DNA from: Nonomuraea cavernae
GTDB taxonomy: Bacteria > Actinomycetota > Actinomycetes > Streptosporangiales > Streptosporangiaceae
NCBI RefSeq assembly: GCF_014646355.1
Contig: NZ_BMNH01000043.1
Location: 1 to 46,936, forward strand
Direction: 5' to 3'
Length of the DNA stretch: 46,936 bases
Within the stretch, counting starts at the first letter, position 1; every line of letters begins with the position of its first letter. A model generated the notes under the pieces. It made no database searches, was not told the DNA's origin, and saw only the letters and a program-made list of their open reading frames with translations. The translations under genes and the position numbers were made by a program. Below are positions 30,676 to 38,703 of the stretch, one piece after another.

Positions 30676-32283
30676 ATGAGCTCGGACCCCCTCGCCGCGG
30701 CGCGACCCGCCGTGGAGCTGGCGGGCATCACCAAACGCTTCCCCGGCGTCGTCGCCAACCACGACGTCTGCCTCACCGTCGAACCCGGCACGGTGCACGC
30801 GATCGTCGGCGAGAACGGCGCGGGCAAGTCCACCCTGATGAAGATCCTCTACGGCATGCAGCAGCCGGACGAGGGCACCATCAAGGTCAACGGCCAGGAA
30901 GTCGCCTTCCGTACGCCGAGTGACGCCATCGCGGCCGGGATCGGCATGGTTCACCAGCACTTCATGCTGGCCGACAACTTCACCGTGCTGGAGAACATCG
31001 TCCTCGGCGCCGAGCCGTCGAAGGGCCTCGTGCTCGACTCGGGCCGGGCCCGCGAGCGTGTCAAGGAGCTGGCCGCCGGCCACGGCCTGCAGGTCGGCCC
31101 CGACCGACTGGTCGAGGACCTCGGCGTCGGCGACCGGCAGCGGGTGGAGATCCTCAAGGTCCTCTACCGCGGCGCCCGCATCCTGATCCTCGACGAGCCG
31201 ACCGCGGTGCTCGTGCCGCAGGAGGTCGACGAGCTCTTCGAGACCCTCCGGGAGCTCAAGGCCGGTGGCCTCACCGTCATCTTCATCTCGCACAAGCTCG
31301 ACGAGGTGCTGAGCATCGCCGACGCGATCACCGTGATCCGGCGCGGCACCACGGTCACCAGCGTCGATCCGCGCGAGGTCACCGCCCGGCAACTGGCCGA
31401 GCTCATGGTCGGCAGCGAGCTGCCCACCCCGGAGACCCGCGAGTCGACGGTGACCGACACCGTGATGCTCAAGGTGTCCGGCCTGACCATCGAAGCCGAC
31501 GGCCACCGGCCGATCCCGAAGGGCGCCTCGGTCTCCGCCTACGCCGACCGGCTCCGCGCCGAGGGCAGGCGGCTGCTGCTGGACGACGTGTCGTTCGAGA
31601 TCCACCGGGGCGAGATCCTCGGCATCGCCGGGGTCGAGGGCAACGGCCAGTCCGAGCTGATCGAGGCGATCATGGGCATGCGCCCCGCCCACGGCGACAT
31701 CGCGCTCGGCGGCGAGGACATCACGTCCTGGTCGACGCTGAAGCGCCGCGAGTCGGGCATCGGCTACATCCCCGAGGACCGTCACCGCCAGGGGCTGCTG
31801 CTGGAGGCGTCGCTCTGGGAGAACCGCGTGCTCGGCCACCAGACCAGGCCACCCGCGCGCAGCGGCATCTGGATCAACCGGCGCGCCTCCAAGGCCGACA
31901 CCGAGCGCATCGTCAAGGACTACGACGTGCGCACACCGAGTGTCGACACCCTGGCCCTGGCCCTGTCGGGCGGCAACCAGCAGAAGCTGATCGTCGGCCG
32001 CGAGATGAGCAGCGAGCCGACGTTCCTCATCGCCGCCCACCCCACCCGGGGCGTCGACGTGGGCGCGCAGGCCGCCATCTGGGACCACCTGCGCAACGCC
32101 CGGGCCGCCGGCCTGGCCGTGCTGCTGATCTCGGCGGACCTCGACGAGCTGATCGGCCTGTCCGACACCCTGCACGTGATCTACAAGGGGCGGCTCGTCG
32201 CCCGGCTCGACCCTTCCGATGTCACGCCCGAGCGGCTTGGCGGCTACATGACCGGTGCCATCACCGGCACTGAGGAGACGTGA
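30676..32283 (+). CDS. Nucleoside ABC transporter ATPase (two fused ABC domains)
   Basis: A 535-residue sugar/nucleoside-type ATPase with two ABC modules. The first has Walker A GENGAGKST (45-53), MVHQHFMLADNFTVLENIVLG and Walker B ILILDEPTAVL; its signature is degenerate (LGVGDRQR). The second has a degenerate Walker A (GVEGNGQSEL), a good signature (LSGGNQQKLIVGREM) and a Walker B variant (FLIAAHPTRGVDVGA). This asymmetry is normal for RbsA/NupO-like subunits paired with BMP proteins. ATG follows TCTAGGAGAGACCCC. The stop overlaps the start of the first permease. Confidence 0.94.
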   Translation: MSSDPLAAARPAVELAGITKRFPGVVANHDVCLTVEPGTVHAIVGENGAGKSTLMKILYGMQQPDEGTIKVNGQEVAFRTPSDAIAAGIGMVHQHFMLADNFTVLENIVLGAEPSKGLVLDSGRARERVKELAAGHGLQVGPDRLVEDLGVGDRQRVEILKVLYRGARILILDEPTAVLVPQEVDELFETLRELKAGGLTVIFISHKLDEVLSIADAITVIRRGTTVTSVDPREVTARQLAELMVGSELPTPETRESTVTDTVMLKVSGLTIEADGHRPIPKGASVSAYADRLRAEGRRLLLDDVSFEIHRGEILGIAGVEGNGQSELIEAIMGMRPAHGDIALGGEDITSWSTLKRRESGIGYIPEDRHRQGLLLEASLWENRVLGHQTRPPARSGIWINRRASKADTERIVKDYDVRTPSVDTLALALSGGNQQKLIVGREMSSEPTFLIAAHPTRGVDVGAQAAIWDHLRNARAAGLAVLLISADLDELIGLSDTLHVIYKGRLVARLDPSDVTPERLGGYMTGAITGTEET

Positions 32284-33422
32284 TGCCCGCAGGGCTCTTC
32301 CGGGCGCTGCTGACCGTCGCAGGCGCCGTCGCCGCCATCGTGGTGGCCATCGCCATCTCCAGCGTGGCGATCCTGGCGGCGGGCGCCAGCCCGACGCAGG
32401 CGTTCGCCGCGTTCTTCGACTTCGGCGAGACCGAGCGCTCGGTGGTCAACGGCATCGCGACCATGCTCAATCGGTCGGTGCCGCTGTTCATCGCCGGCCT
32501 GGCGGTGGCCATCGGGTTCCGGATGAACCTCTTCAACATCGGCGTCGAGGGACAGTACAAGATCGCGGCCGTCTGCGCCGCCTACGTCGGCTCGCTGTTC
32601 GTGGCGCCCGCCCCGATCCAGATCCTGGTGATCATCGTGGTGGCCGCGGCAGTGGGCGGCCTGTACGCGCTCATCCCGGCCGTGATGAAGGTGACGCGGG
32701 GGGTGAACGAGGTCATCTCCACGATCATGCTCAACTTCATCGCGATCCAGCTGGCCGCTTTCCTCGTCCGTGGTCCCTTCACCGGCCAGCGGACCGAGGG
32801 CCAGCTCACCACCAACACGCCGCTGCTGCCCGAGTCGGCCTGGTTCCCCAACCTCAACGTGCTGTTCGAGCTGTTCGGGCTGCCCGCGCCCCGTGGCGGC
32901 GGGCTGTGGGGGTTCCTGGCGGTGGCGATCCTGCTGGGCATGGGCATCTGGGTGCTGCTGGAGCGCACCAGGTTCGGCTTCGACGTCAAGGCCAGCGGCC
33001 TCAACCCGTCGGCCGCGCTGGCCTCGGGCGTCAACCCGAAGAAGATGGTCATCTCGGCGATGGTGCTGTCCGGCGCGGTCGCGGGACTGATCGGGCTGCC
33101 CGAGATCCTCGGCGACAAGCACACCTTCGGCTCCAACTTCACTCCCGGCCTGGGCTTCCTGGGCATCGCGGTCGCGCTGCTGGGCCGCAACAAGCCCGCC
33201 GGCATCGCGGTCGCCGCCCTGCTCTTCGGCTTCCTCGACCGCGCGCAGGGGCCGCTGCAGTTCGCCAGCGTGCCCCCCTCGGTCATCATGATCATGCAAG
33301 GCGCGATCGTTCTCCTGGTGGTCATCGCCAACGAGATCACCAGCAGGATCGCGGTGCGGCACGAGGAACGGCGGGCCGCGCAGCAGCTCGGCAGGAACAC
33401 TCCCGTTGAGGTGGCAGCATGA
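32283..33422 (+). CDS. Nucleoside ABC transporter permease 1
   Basis: A 379-residue permease of the branched-chain amino acid/ribose type (NupP-like) with about ten membrane segments. Conserved stretches include FRMNLFNIGVEGQYKIAAVCAAY, read in pieces near residues 80-102, TRGVNEVISTIMLNFIA, KASGLNPSAALASGVN and LGFLGIAVALLGRNKPAGI. ATG at 32283 shares its A with the ATPase stop (TGATG) and has GAGGAG upstream, so translation is coupled. It forms the membrane channel with the second permease. Confidence 0.93.
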   Translation: MPAGLFRALLTVAGAVAAIVVAIAISSVAILAAGASPTQAFAAFFDFGETERSVVNGIATMLNRSVPLFIAGLAVAIGFRMNLFNIGVEGQYKIAAVCAAYVGSLFVAPAPIQILVIIVVAAAVGGLYALIPAVMKVTRGVNEVISTIMLNFIAIQLAAFLVRGPFTGQRTEGQLTTNTPLLPESAWFPNLNVLFELFGLPAPRGGGLWGFLAVAILLGMGIWVLLERTRFGFDVKASGLNPSAALASGVNPKKMVISAMVLSGAVAGLIGLPEILGDKHTFGSNFTPGLGFLGIAVALLGRNKPAGIAVAALLFGFLDRAQGPLQFASVPPSVIMIMQGAIVLLVVIANEITSRIAVRHEERRAAQQLGRNTPVEVAA

Positions 33423-34714
33423 CGACCGTCGCATCGACCAAGGTGCGCAAGTACCACCTGGCGCTCATCGGCGTCGCCCTGCTGATCCTGCTGATGTCGC
33501 TGGTGCGAATCGTGTCCGGGCAGAACGACATCACCTCCTCCGGCACGTTCGCCGCCGCGCTGATGCTGGCGGTGCCGATCGGCCTGGCCGGTCTCGGCGG
33601 CCTGTGGGCCGAACGGGCCGGCGTGGTCAACATCGGCCTCGAAGGCATGATGGTGCTCGGCACCTGGTTCGCCGGATGGGCCGGCTACCAGTGGGGAGCC
33701 ATGGCCGCGCTGCTGGCCGGGCTGATCGCGGGCGCGCTGGGCGGGCTGATCCACGCCGTCGCGACCGTGACGTTCGGCGTCGACCACATCATCAGCGGCG
33801 TCGCGATCAACCTGCTCGGCCCCGGCGTCACCCGTTTCCTGTCGGAGGTGTTCTACAAGGAGGGCTCCGCCGCCGGCGAGGCGGGCGCCGGCATCACCAC
33901 CTCGCCCGCGCTGAAATCGGAGGCGCCGGAGGTCAGCCTGCCGCTGTTGTCCTCGGGGCCGGACTGGCTCGGCAGCCTGGAGCAAACCCACTGGTTCCTG
34001 CTCTCCGACCTCGCGGGCATCCTGCGCGGCCTCACCCACGACGTGAACATGCTGGTCATCCTGGCCGTGCTGCTGCTGCCGCTGACGTTCTTCGTGCTCT
34101 GGCACACGGCCTTCGGGCTACGGCTCCGCTCGGCCGGTGAGAACCCGTGGGCGGCCGAGTCGCTGGGCGTGAACGTTCCCCTGATCAAGTACGTCGCGGT
34201 CGTCATCTCCGGCGCCTTCGCCGGGCTGGGCGGCGTGTTCCTGGTCTTCGTCACCACGAAGTACGTCGAGGGGCAGACGGCGGGACGCGGGTTCATCGGC
34301 CTGGCGGCCATGATCTTCGGCAACTGGCGCCCCGGTGGGCTGGCGGCGGGCGCGGCGCTGTTCGGTTACGCCGACGGTCTGCGGCTGCGCAGCACTGGCG
34401 CCGTCACGTCGTTCCTGCTGCTCGGGGCGGTGCTGCTGCTCATCTACATCGGCATCAAGCTGCGCGCGATGCTGTCGTCCGGCCAGCCCGCCGAGGCCGT
34501 GACCAGGGGCGCGAGAGAATACACTCTCATGGCCGCGGCCGCCGGTGGCTCGATCGTGCTGATCTGGCTCTGGCTGACCGTCGACAAGCTGCCGGACGAA
34601 TTCGTCAACGTCACGCCGCACGTGCTCACGCTGCTCGTCCTGCTGGTGGCTTCGCAGCGACTGCGGATGCCCAAGGCCGACGGCGTGCGCTATCGCAGGG
34701 GGGAACAACACTGA
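33419..34714 (+). CDS. Nucleoside ABC transporter permease 2
   Basis: A 431-residue permease (NupQ-like). Features: VPIGLAGLGGLWAERAGVVN and IGLEGMMVLGTWFAG, FGVDHIISGVAINLLGPGVT, RLRSAGENPWAAESLGVNV and RGFIGLAAMIFGNWRPGGLA. It is longer than the usual 310-residue NupQ owing to a loop after residue 150 and an added C-terminal part with two extra membrane helices (about 362-415). The start overlaps permease 1 by ATGA. It completes a nucleoside importer with the upstream genes. Confidence 0.92.
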   Translation: MTTVASTKVRKYHLALIGVALLILLMSLVRIVSGQNDITSSGTFAAALMLAVPIGLAGLGGLWAERAGVVNIGLEGMMVLGTWFAGWAGYQWGAMAALLAGLIAGALGGLIHAVATVTFGVDHIISGVAINLLGPGVTRFLSEVFYKEGSAAGEAGAGITTSPALKSEAPEVSLPLLSSGPDWLGSLEQTHWFLLSDLAGILRGLTHDVNMLVILAVLLLPLTFFVLWHTAFGLRLRSAGENPWAAESLGVNVPLIKYVAVVISGAFAGLGGVFLVFVTTKYVEGQTAGRGFIGLAAMIFGNWRPGGLAAGAALFGYADGLRLRSTGAVTSFLLLGAVLLLIYIGIKLRAMLSSGQPAEAVTRGAREYTLMAAAAGGSIVLIWLWLTVDKLPDEFVNVTPHVLTLLVLLVASQRLRMPKADGVRYRRGEQH

Positions 34715-35109
34715 TGAGCATCGACTGGGACGCCCTGCGGGCGCAGGCCGCCGAGGCCATGCACCACGCCTACGCCCCCTACTCCAAGTTCCCCGTCGGC
34801 GCCGCCGCCCTGGTGGACGACGGCCGGATCGTCACCGGCTGCAACGTCGAGAACGCCTCCTACGGGCTGGGCCTGTGCGCCGAGTGCGGCCTCGTCTCCG
34901 CGCTCCAGGCGTCCGGCGGCGGCCGGCTGGTGGCCTTCACCTGCGTCGACGGCCATGGCGAGCTGCTGATGCCGTGCGGGCGCTGCCGCCAGCTGCTCTT
35001 CGAGTTCGGCGGTGACGACCTGCTGGTCGAGACCGTCGACGGGCCCAGGCGGATGACCGAGATCCTGCCCTACGCGTTCGGCCCCGACGACCTGTCCAAG
35101 ACCACCTGA
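34714..35109 (+). CDS. cdd: Cytidine deaminase
   Basis: A 131-residue zinc enzyme converting cytidine and deoxycytidine to the uridine forms. YAPYSKFPVGAAALVDDGR is followed by TGCNVENASYGLGLCAECGL, where Cys55-Ala-Glu57 supplies a zinc ligand and the proton shuttle, and PCGRCRQLLFEF, whose Cys88 and Cys91 complete the site. The tail ends ILPYAFGPDDL, typical of homotetrameric Cdd. It overlaps the permease stop as TGATG, so it belongs to the import operon and acts on the imported nucleosides. Confidence 0.96.
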   Translation: MSIDWDALRAQAAEAMHHAYAPYSKFPVGAAALVDDGRIVTGCNVENASYGLGLCAECGLVSALQASGGGRLVAFTCVDGHGELLMPCGRCRQLLFEFGGDDLLVETVDGPRRMTEILPYAFGPDDLSKTT

Positions 35110-36383
35110 TGGACGTCATCGAGGTCATCGTCGCCAAGCGCGACGGTCACGAGCTGACGGCCGCCCAGATCGACTGGGTGATCGACGCCTACACGCGCGG
35201 CGAGGTCGCCGACGAGCAGATGTCCGCCCTAGCCATGGCGATCCTGCTCAACGGCATGAACCGGCGCGAGATCGCCGGCTGGACCCAGGCGATGATCCGC
35301 TCGGGCGAGCGCATGGACTGGTCCGCGCTCGACCGGCCCACGGCCGACAAGCACTCCACGGGCGGTGTCGGTGACAAGATCACGCTGCCGCTCGCACCGC
35401 TGGTGGCCGCCTGCGGCGCGTACGTGCCGCAGTTGTCGGGTCGCGGCCTCGGCCACACCGGCGGCACGCTCGACAAGCTGGAGTCGATCCCCGGCTGGCG
35501 GGCGTCGCTGTCCAACGACGAGATGCTGGCGGTGCTCCGCTCGGCCGGCGCGGTCGTCTGCGCGGCCGGCTCGGGCCTCGCGCCCGCCGACAAGAAGCTG
35601 TACGCGCTGCGCGACGTGACCGGCACGGTCGAGTCGATCCCGCTGATCGCCTCGTCCATCATGTCGAAGAAGATCGCTGAGGGCACCGGCTCGCTGGTGC
35701 TCGACGTCAAGGTCGGCTCCGGGGCCTTCATGAAGACCGTGGAGCGGGCCCGCGAGCTGGCCGAGACCATGGTCGCGCTCGGCACCGACGCGGGCGTGCG
35801 CACGGTCGCGCTGCTCACCGCGATGGACCGGCCGCTCGGCCGGGCCGTGGGCAACGCCCTGGAGGTCGAGGAGTCGGTCGAGGTCCTGGCCGGCGGCGGC
35901 CCGTCCGACGTGGTCGACCTGACCGTACGGCTGGCGCGCGAGATGCTGGAGGCGGCCGGGATCTCCGGCAAGGACCCCGCCGACGCCCTCAGGGACGGCT
36001 CGGCCATGGACAGCTGGCGCCGCATGATCGGCGCCCAGGGCGGCGACCCCGACGCGGTCCTGCCCCGGGCCGCCGAGACCATGACGGTCGAGGCGCCGTT
36101 GTCCGGCGTGCTCGGCCGGCTCGACGCCTACGCCGTCGGCCTGGCGGCCTGGCGGCTGGGGGCGGGCCGCGCCCGCAAGGAGGACCCGGTCTCGTTCGGC
36201 GCGGGCATCACGCTGCACGCCAAGCCGGGTGACCTGGTGCGTGAGGGGCAGCCGCTGATGACGCTGCACGCCGACGAGACGGTCAGGTTCGAGCGTGCGC
36301 TGGCCGCGCTGGAGGGCGGCTACGAGGTCGGCCCGACCGGCCAGGAGCTCCTGCCCCTCGTCATCGAGCGCGTCACCGCCTAG
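35109..36383 (+). CDS. deoA: Thymidine phosphorylase
   Basis: A 424-residue nucleoside phosphorylase family 3 enzyme that splits thymidine (and possibly uridine) with phosphate to base and (deoxy)ribose-1-phosphate. ADKHSTGGVGDKITLPLAPL (about 80-99) binds phosphate; SGRGLGHTGGTLDKLESIPG is the family signature, and LYALRDVTGTVESIPLIASSIMSKKIAEG, spread over about 173-201, forms the base pocket. A C-terminal PYNP domain begins near 345. Its ATG shares one base with the cdd stop. It is the last gene of the operon, before a hairpin at 36398-36438. Confidence 0.95.
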   Translation: MDVIEVIVAKRDGHELTAAQIDWVIDAYTRGEVADEQMSALAMAILLNGMNRREIAGWTQAMIRSGERMDWSALDRPTADKHSTGGVGDKITLPLAPLVAACGAYVPQLSGRGLGHTGGTLDKLESIPGWRASLSNDEMLAVLRSAGAVVCAAGSGLAPADKKLYALRDVTGTVESIPLIASSIMSKKIAEGTGSLVLDVKVGSGAFMKTVERARELAETMVALGTDAGVRTVALLTAMDRPLGRAVGNALEVEESVEVLAGGGPSDVVDLTVRLAREMLEAAGISGKDPADALRDGSAMDSWRRMIGAQGGDPDAVLPRAAETMTVEAPLSGVLGRLDAYAVGLAAWRLGAGRARKEDPVSFGAGITLHAKPGDLVREGQPLMTLHADETVRFERALAALEGGYEVGPTGQELLPLVIERVTA

Positions 36384-36397
36384 ACGGTTGAGAGCAA

Positions 36398-36438
36398 GGC
36401 ACAGCTGAGGGGGAGTCCTCTGGCTTCTGGGCTGTGCC
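36398..36438 (+). terminator. Terminator-like structure after deoA
   Basis: GGCACAGC (36398-36405) pairs with GCTGTGCC (36431-36438), with an inner GAGG/CCTC helix. It lies 14 bp after the deoA stop; no U-tract is present. Confidence 0.5.
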
Positions 36439-36456
36439 GAGCGCGGCTTCGGGGTC

Positions 36457-36489
36457 TTGACGTCATCACCTGTTTAGAGTACGACTCTA
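36457..36489 (+). promoter_or_regulatory. Candidate promoter with overlapping dyad operator
   Basis: TTGACG (36457-36462) and TACGAC (36480-36485) are 17 bp apart. A perfect dyad TAGAGT-ACG-ACTCTA (36475-36489) covers the -10 box. Further AGAGT boxes follow before 36510. The region precedes the secreted DUF6294-like gene by about 115 nt. A bound repressor on the dyad would block the promoter; this is inferred. Confidence 0.45.
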
Positions 36490-36603
36490 GAGTGAGACTA
36501 CAAAGAGTGCGGCTGATCGCGGCACTCACCTCGTGGGTGCGCTCCGCGTACACCAGGAGCCCCCACCTCCCCGACCTCAGGCCAAGTCTTCGAGGAGAAT
36601 TTC

Positions 36604-37023
36604 GTGAGAGGCATCCGCAAGGCCGCGAGCGTGCTCGTGGCCGCCCTGGCGCTGGCACTTCCCGCCACTGCGACGGCCGGCGCGTCCGCACTCGAACAGA
36701 AGAGGTTCATCTGGCGTGGCCCCCTGTCGGCGGGTTACTGCACGATCGAGCCCGGCGCGACCTGGACGCTGTATTCCAACGGGACGGCGCGTCTGGACGC
36801 CACGGTCTCCAGCCTCGGCGACGAGGACGCCTGGCTGATGTGGGCGCACCTGAAGGACGGCGCCGGCGCCCTGCTGGGCGACATACGCGTGTACGGGAGC
36901 ACCAGCACCAAGTTCGTCAAGAACCTGCACGATCGGCGGACCTATCGCTGGATCGCCAAGGGGCGATTCGACCCCGACTTGTTCGACCTGGTCAAGCGCA
37001 TGTCGCTGAGCAAGCACTGCTGA
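36604..37023 (+). CDS. Secreted DUF6294-like small protein
   Basis: A 139-residue protein with a signal peptide (MRGIRKAASVLVAALALALP, cleavage near TATAGASA, about residue 28) and a mature domain of about 110 residues rich in Trp and Asp: KRFIWRGPLSAGYCTIEPGA, DEDAWLMWAHLKDGAG, TYRWIAKGRFDPDLFDLV and the C-terminal KHC. The two cysteines (in GYCTIE and at the C-terminus) may pair. The pattern recalls the DUF6294 proteins of Streptomyces and relatives, whose function is unknown. GTG has GAGGAG upstream. It is convergent with a MarR regulator across a hairpin at 37025-37046. Confidence 0.65.
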   Translation: MRGIRKAASVLVAALALALPATATAGASALEQKRFIWRGPLSAGYCTIEPGATWTLYSNGTARLDATVSSLGDEDAWLMWAHLKDGAGALLGDIRVYGSTSTKFVKNLHDRRTYRWIAKGRFDPDLFDLVKRMSLSKHC

Positions 37024-37024
37024 G

Positions 37025-37046
37025 CCGGCCCGAACGGCAGGGCCGG
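37025..37046. terminator. Bidirectional terminator-like hairpin
   Basis: CCGGCCC (37025-37031) pairs with GGGCCGG (37040-37046) around an 8-nt loop, between the convergent DUF6294-like and MarR genes. Confidence 0.55.
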
Positions 37047-37062
37047 AACACCGTCGCGGTCG

Positions 37063-37446
37063 CTAGATGCGTGCGGGGGTGTCGCCGAACACCTCGGCGA
37101 GCACGGCGCGCTGCGTCGGCAGGGCCTCGTGGTGGCGGACGCGGCCGGCGTCGGTGATGGAGACGAAGACGCCGCGCCGGTCGGAGTCGCAGACGTGGCG
37201 GACGACGAGACCGGCCTTCTCCAGCCGGGCCACCACGCGCGACAGGGCGCTCTGACTCAGGTGCACCCCGTCGCAGAGCTCCTGCAGCCGTAGCTGCCGG
37301 TCGTGACGGACGATGCGGTCGAGCACCTCGAACTCACTGGGGCCGAGCCCGTGCCGCTCGCCGAGCGCGCGTTCGAGCGCGCACATCGCCTTCGCATGCG
37401 TGGACAGGACGTACTGCCAGGTCCCGACCACAACCTCCTCGTCCAT
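37063..37446 (-). CDS. MarR-family transcriptional regulator
   Basis: A 127-residue winged-helix regulator. The DNA-binding part covers about residues 33-98 (LGPSEFEVLDRIVRHDRQLR, LQELCDGVHLSQSALSRVVARLEKAGLV) with the wing CDSDRRGVFVSITDAGR. MarR proteins are dimeric repressors released by small ligands or oxidation; a cysteine in RHVCDSDRR lies in the wing, and others in MCALER and LCDGV. The start at 37446 lies 26 bp from a 48-bp palindrome, so autoregulation is very likely. The divergent AMIN-like lipoprotein gene is the other likely target. Confidence 0.88.
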   Translation of the reverse strand: MDEEVVVGTWQYVLSTHAKAMCALERALGERHGLGPSEFEVLDRIVRHDRQLRLQELCDGVHLSQSALSRVVARLEKAGLVVRHVCDSDRRGVFVSITDAGRVRHHEALPTQRAVLAEVFGDTPARI

Positions 37447-37472
37447 GGCCGGAGATTACCACCTCCCAAAAG

Positions 37473-37520
37473 TTCATGCAATGGCATCTAATGTGATTAC
37501 ATTAAATGCCATTGCATGAA
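37473..37520. promoter_or_regulatory. 48-bp palindromic operator upstream of marR
   Basis: Outer arms TTCATGCAATGGCAT (37473-37487) and ATGCCATTGCATGAA (37506-37520) are perfectly complementary. Inside them TAATGT (37489-37494) pairs with ACATTA (37499-37504) around GATT. Each outer arm is itself nearly symmetric (ATGCAATGGCAT and ATGCCATTGCAT, centres exactly 30 bp apart), so two regulator dimers could bind the same face of the helix. The segment is A/T-rich compared with its flanks. Confidence 0.8.
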
Positions 37521-37660
37521 ACTCCAGGTCTCGCATGGCACCGGTGAGCTCGACCGTGATCGCCGGAATGCGCGGGCCGCCGCACACCCGGAGTGGAAGC
37601 CCGCGGCACACGTTGATCTGTCGCCGCTTCACCCGATCGCCCGCCGGGCATCAACCAGGC

Positions 37661-38317
37661 ATGACTCCGACACCCGTCTCCAGGCCGGGCAGGGCGTGGC
37701 CGCTTCGCGTCGCCGTGCTGATCTGCTGCCTGACACAGGCCGCCTGCGGCGTACAGAACGGCGCTGCGCAGGACACCGGTGCGCAGGTCACCGGTACGCC
37801 GGACACCGGCACGACGAGCTCGGCACCCGGCACCCCCGCGCCGCGGACGCCCGGGGAGACGGCCAGGGAGACGGCCGGACAGGTCCCCGCTCCCACGAGC
37901 ACCGCGGCCGTGGAGGTCCCGCGTGACGGCCGCGAGCCCGCCCTGCTGACGGGAGTCCGCTACGGCCACCACGACACGTTCGACCGCGTCGTGATCGACT
38001 TCCGGGACGGGACCCCCGGCTACACCGCCCGCTGGGTGAACAAGGTGCTACAGGAGGGCTCGGGCGACCCCGTCGACCTCCATGGCCGCGCCTGCCTCCA
38101 CCTCGTGCTGACCCCCGCCGACGCCCACACCGGGCAGGGCGTCCCCACCTGGACGGGCGGCCCGGTGCCGGCCTCCCTGACGACCATCAAGGACGTGGTC
38201 AAGACCGGCGACTTCGAGGGCCGGGTCGGCATCGCGCTGCTCGCCACCGAGCGCAGGCCGTTCCGGATCCGCGAATACACCGGCCCCGACCGCCTGGTCA
38301 TCGACGTGGCACACTGA
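37661..38317 (+). CDS. Lipoprotein with AMIN-like domain
   Basis: A 218-residue predicted lipoprotein. The signal peptide (AWPLRVAVLICCLTQAACG, lipobox Cys about residue 27) is followed by a Thr/Pro/Gly-rich linker with repeated DTG motifs (about 35-82), then a C-terminal beta domain of about 130 residues (TGVRYGHHDTFDRVVIDFRD, GYTARWVNKV, FRIREYTGPDRLVIDVAH) that fits the AMIN-like domain family of actinobacterial envelope proteins. AMIN domains often bind cell-wall polymers. ATG at 37661 is chosen for the signal peptide; the frame is open further upstream. It is divergent from marR, and a cupin gene follows 4 bp after its stop. Confidence 0.8.
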   Translation: MTPTPVSRPGRAWPLRVAVLICCLTQAACGVQNGAAQDTGAQVTGTPDTGTTSSAPGTPAPRTPGETARETAGQVPAPTSTAAVEVPRDGREPALLTGVRYGHHDTFDRVVIDFRDGTPGYTARWVNKVLQEGSGDPVDLHGRACLHLVLTPADAHTGQGVPTWTGGPVPASLTTIKDVVKTGDFEGRVGIALLATERRPFRIREYTGPDRLVIDVAH

Positions 38318-38321
38318 CCGG

Positions 38322-38669
38322 GTGAGAAAGATCGAGGGGCCCACCCGGATTCCGGTGCCAGGCGGCAAGGTCATCGACGAGCACGTCGGCCGCGTCAACA
38401 GTGGCGACGAGGCGGTCTCCATCGCCCACATGGTCGCGCCGCCCGGCTGGGAGGAGCCCGCCCAGACGCCGTCGTTCACCGAATACACCGTCGTCCTGCG
38501 CGGCACGGTCATCGTCGAACACGCCGGCGGCGCCACCGAGGTCGGGGCCGGCCAGAGCCTGGTCACCGAGCCGGGCGAGAAGGTCCGTTACAGCGCGGGC
38601 CCGGAAGGCGCCGAGTACATCGCCGTCTGCCTCCCGGCCTTCACTCCCGAGACCGCCAACCGCGCGTAG
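38322..38669 (+). CDS. Cupin-domain protein
   Basis: A 115-residue single-cupin protein. PPGWEEPAQTPSFTEYTVVL and GTVIVEHAGGATEVGAGQSL follow by PGEKVRYSAGPEGAEYIAVCLPAF, giving the two cupin motifs of a small beta-barrel. The first motif lacks the usual HxH pair (positions read EEPAQTPSFTE), so metal binding is uncertain. GTG at 38322 lies 4 bp after the lipoprotein stop, so the two are likely co-transcribed. Enzymatic role unknown. Confidence 0.78.
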   Translation: MRKIEGPTRIPVPGGKVIDEHVGRVNSGDEAVSIAHMVAPPGWEEPAQTPSFTEYTVVLRGTVIVEHAGGATEVGAGQSLVTEPGEKVRYSAGPEGAEYIAVCLPAFTPETANRA

Positions 38670-38703
38670 CCCCAGGGCGGCGGCGGGCTCGTATCATGGC
38701 GAG

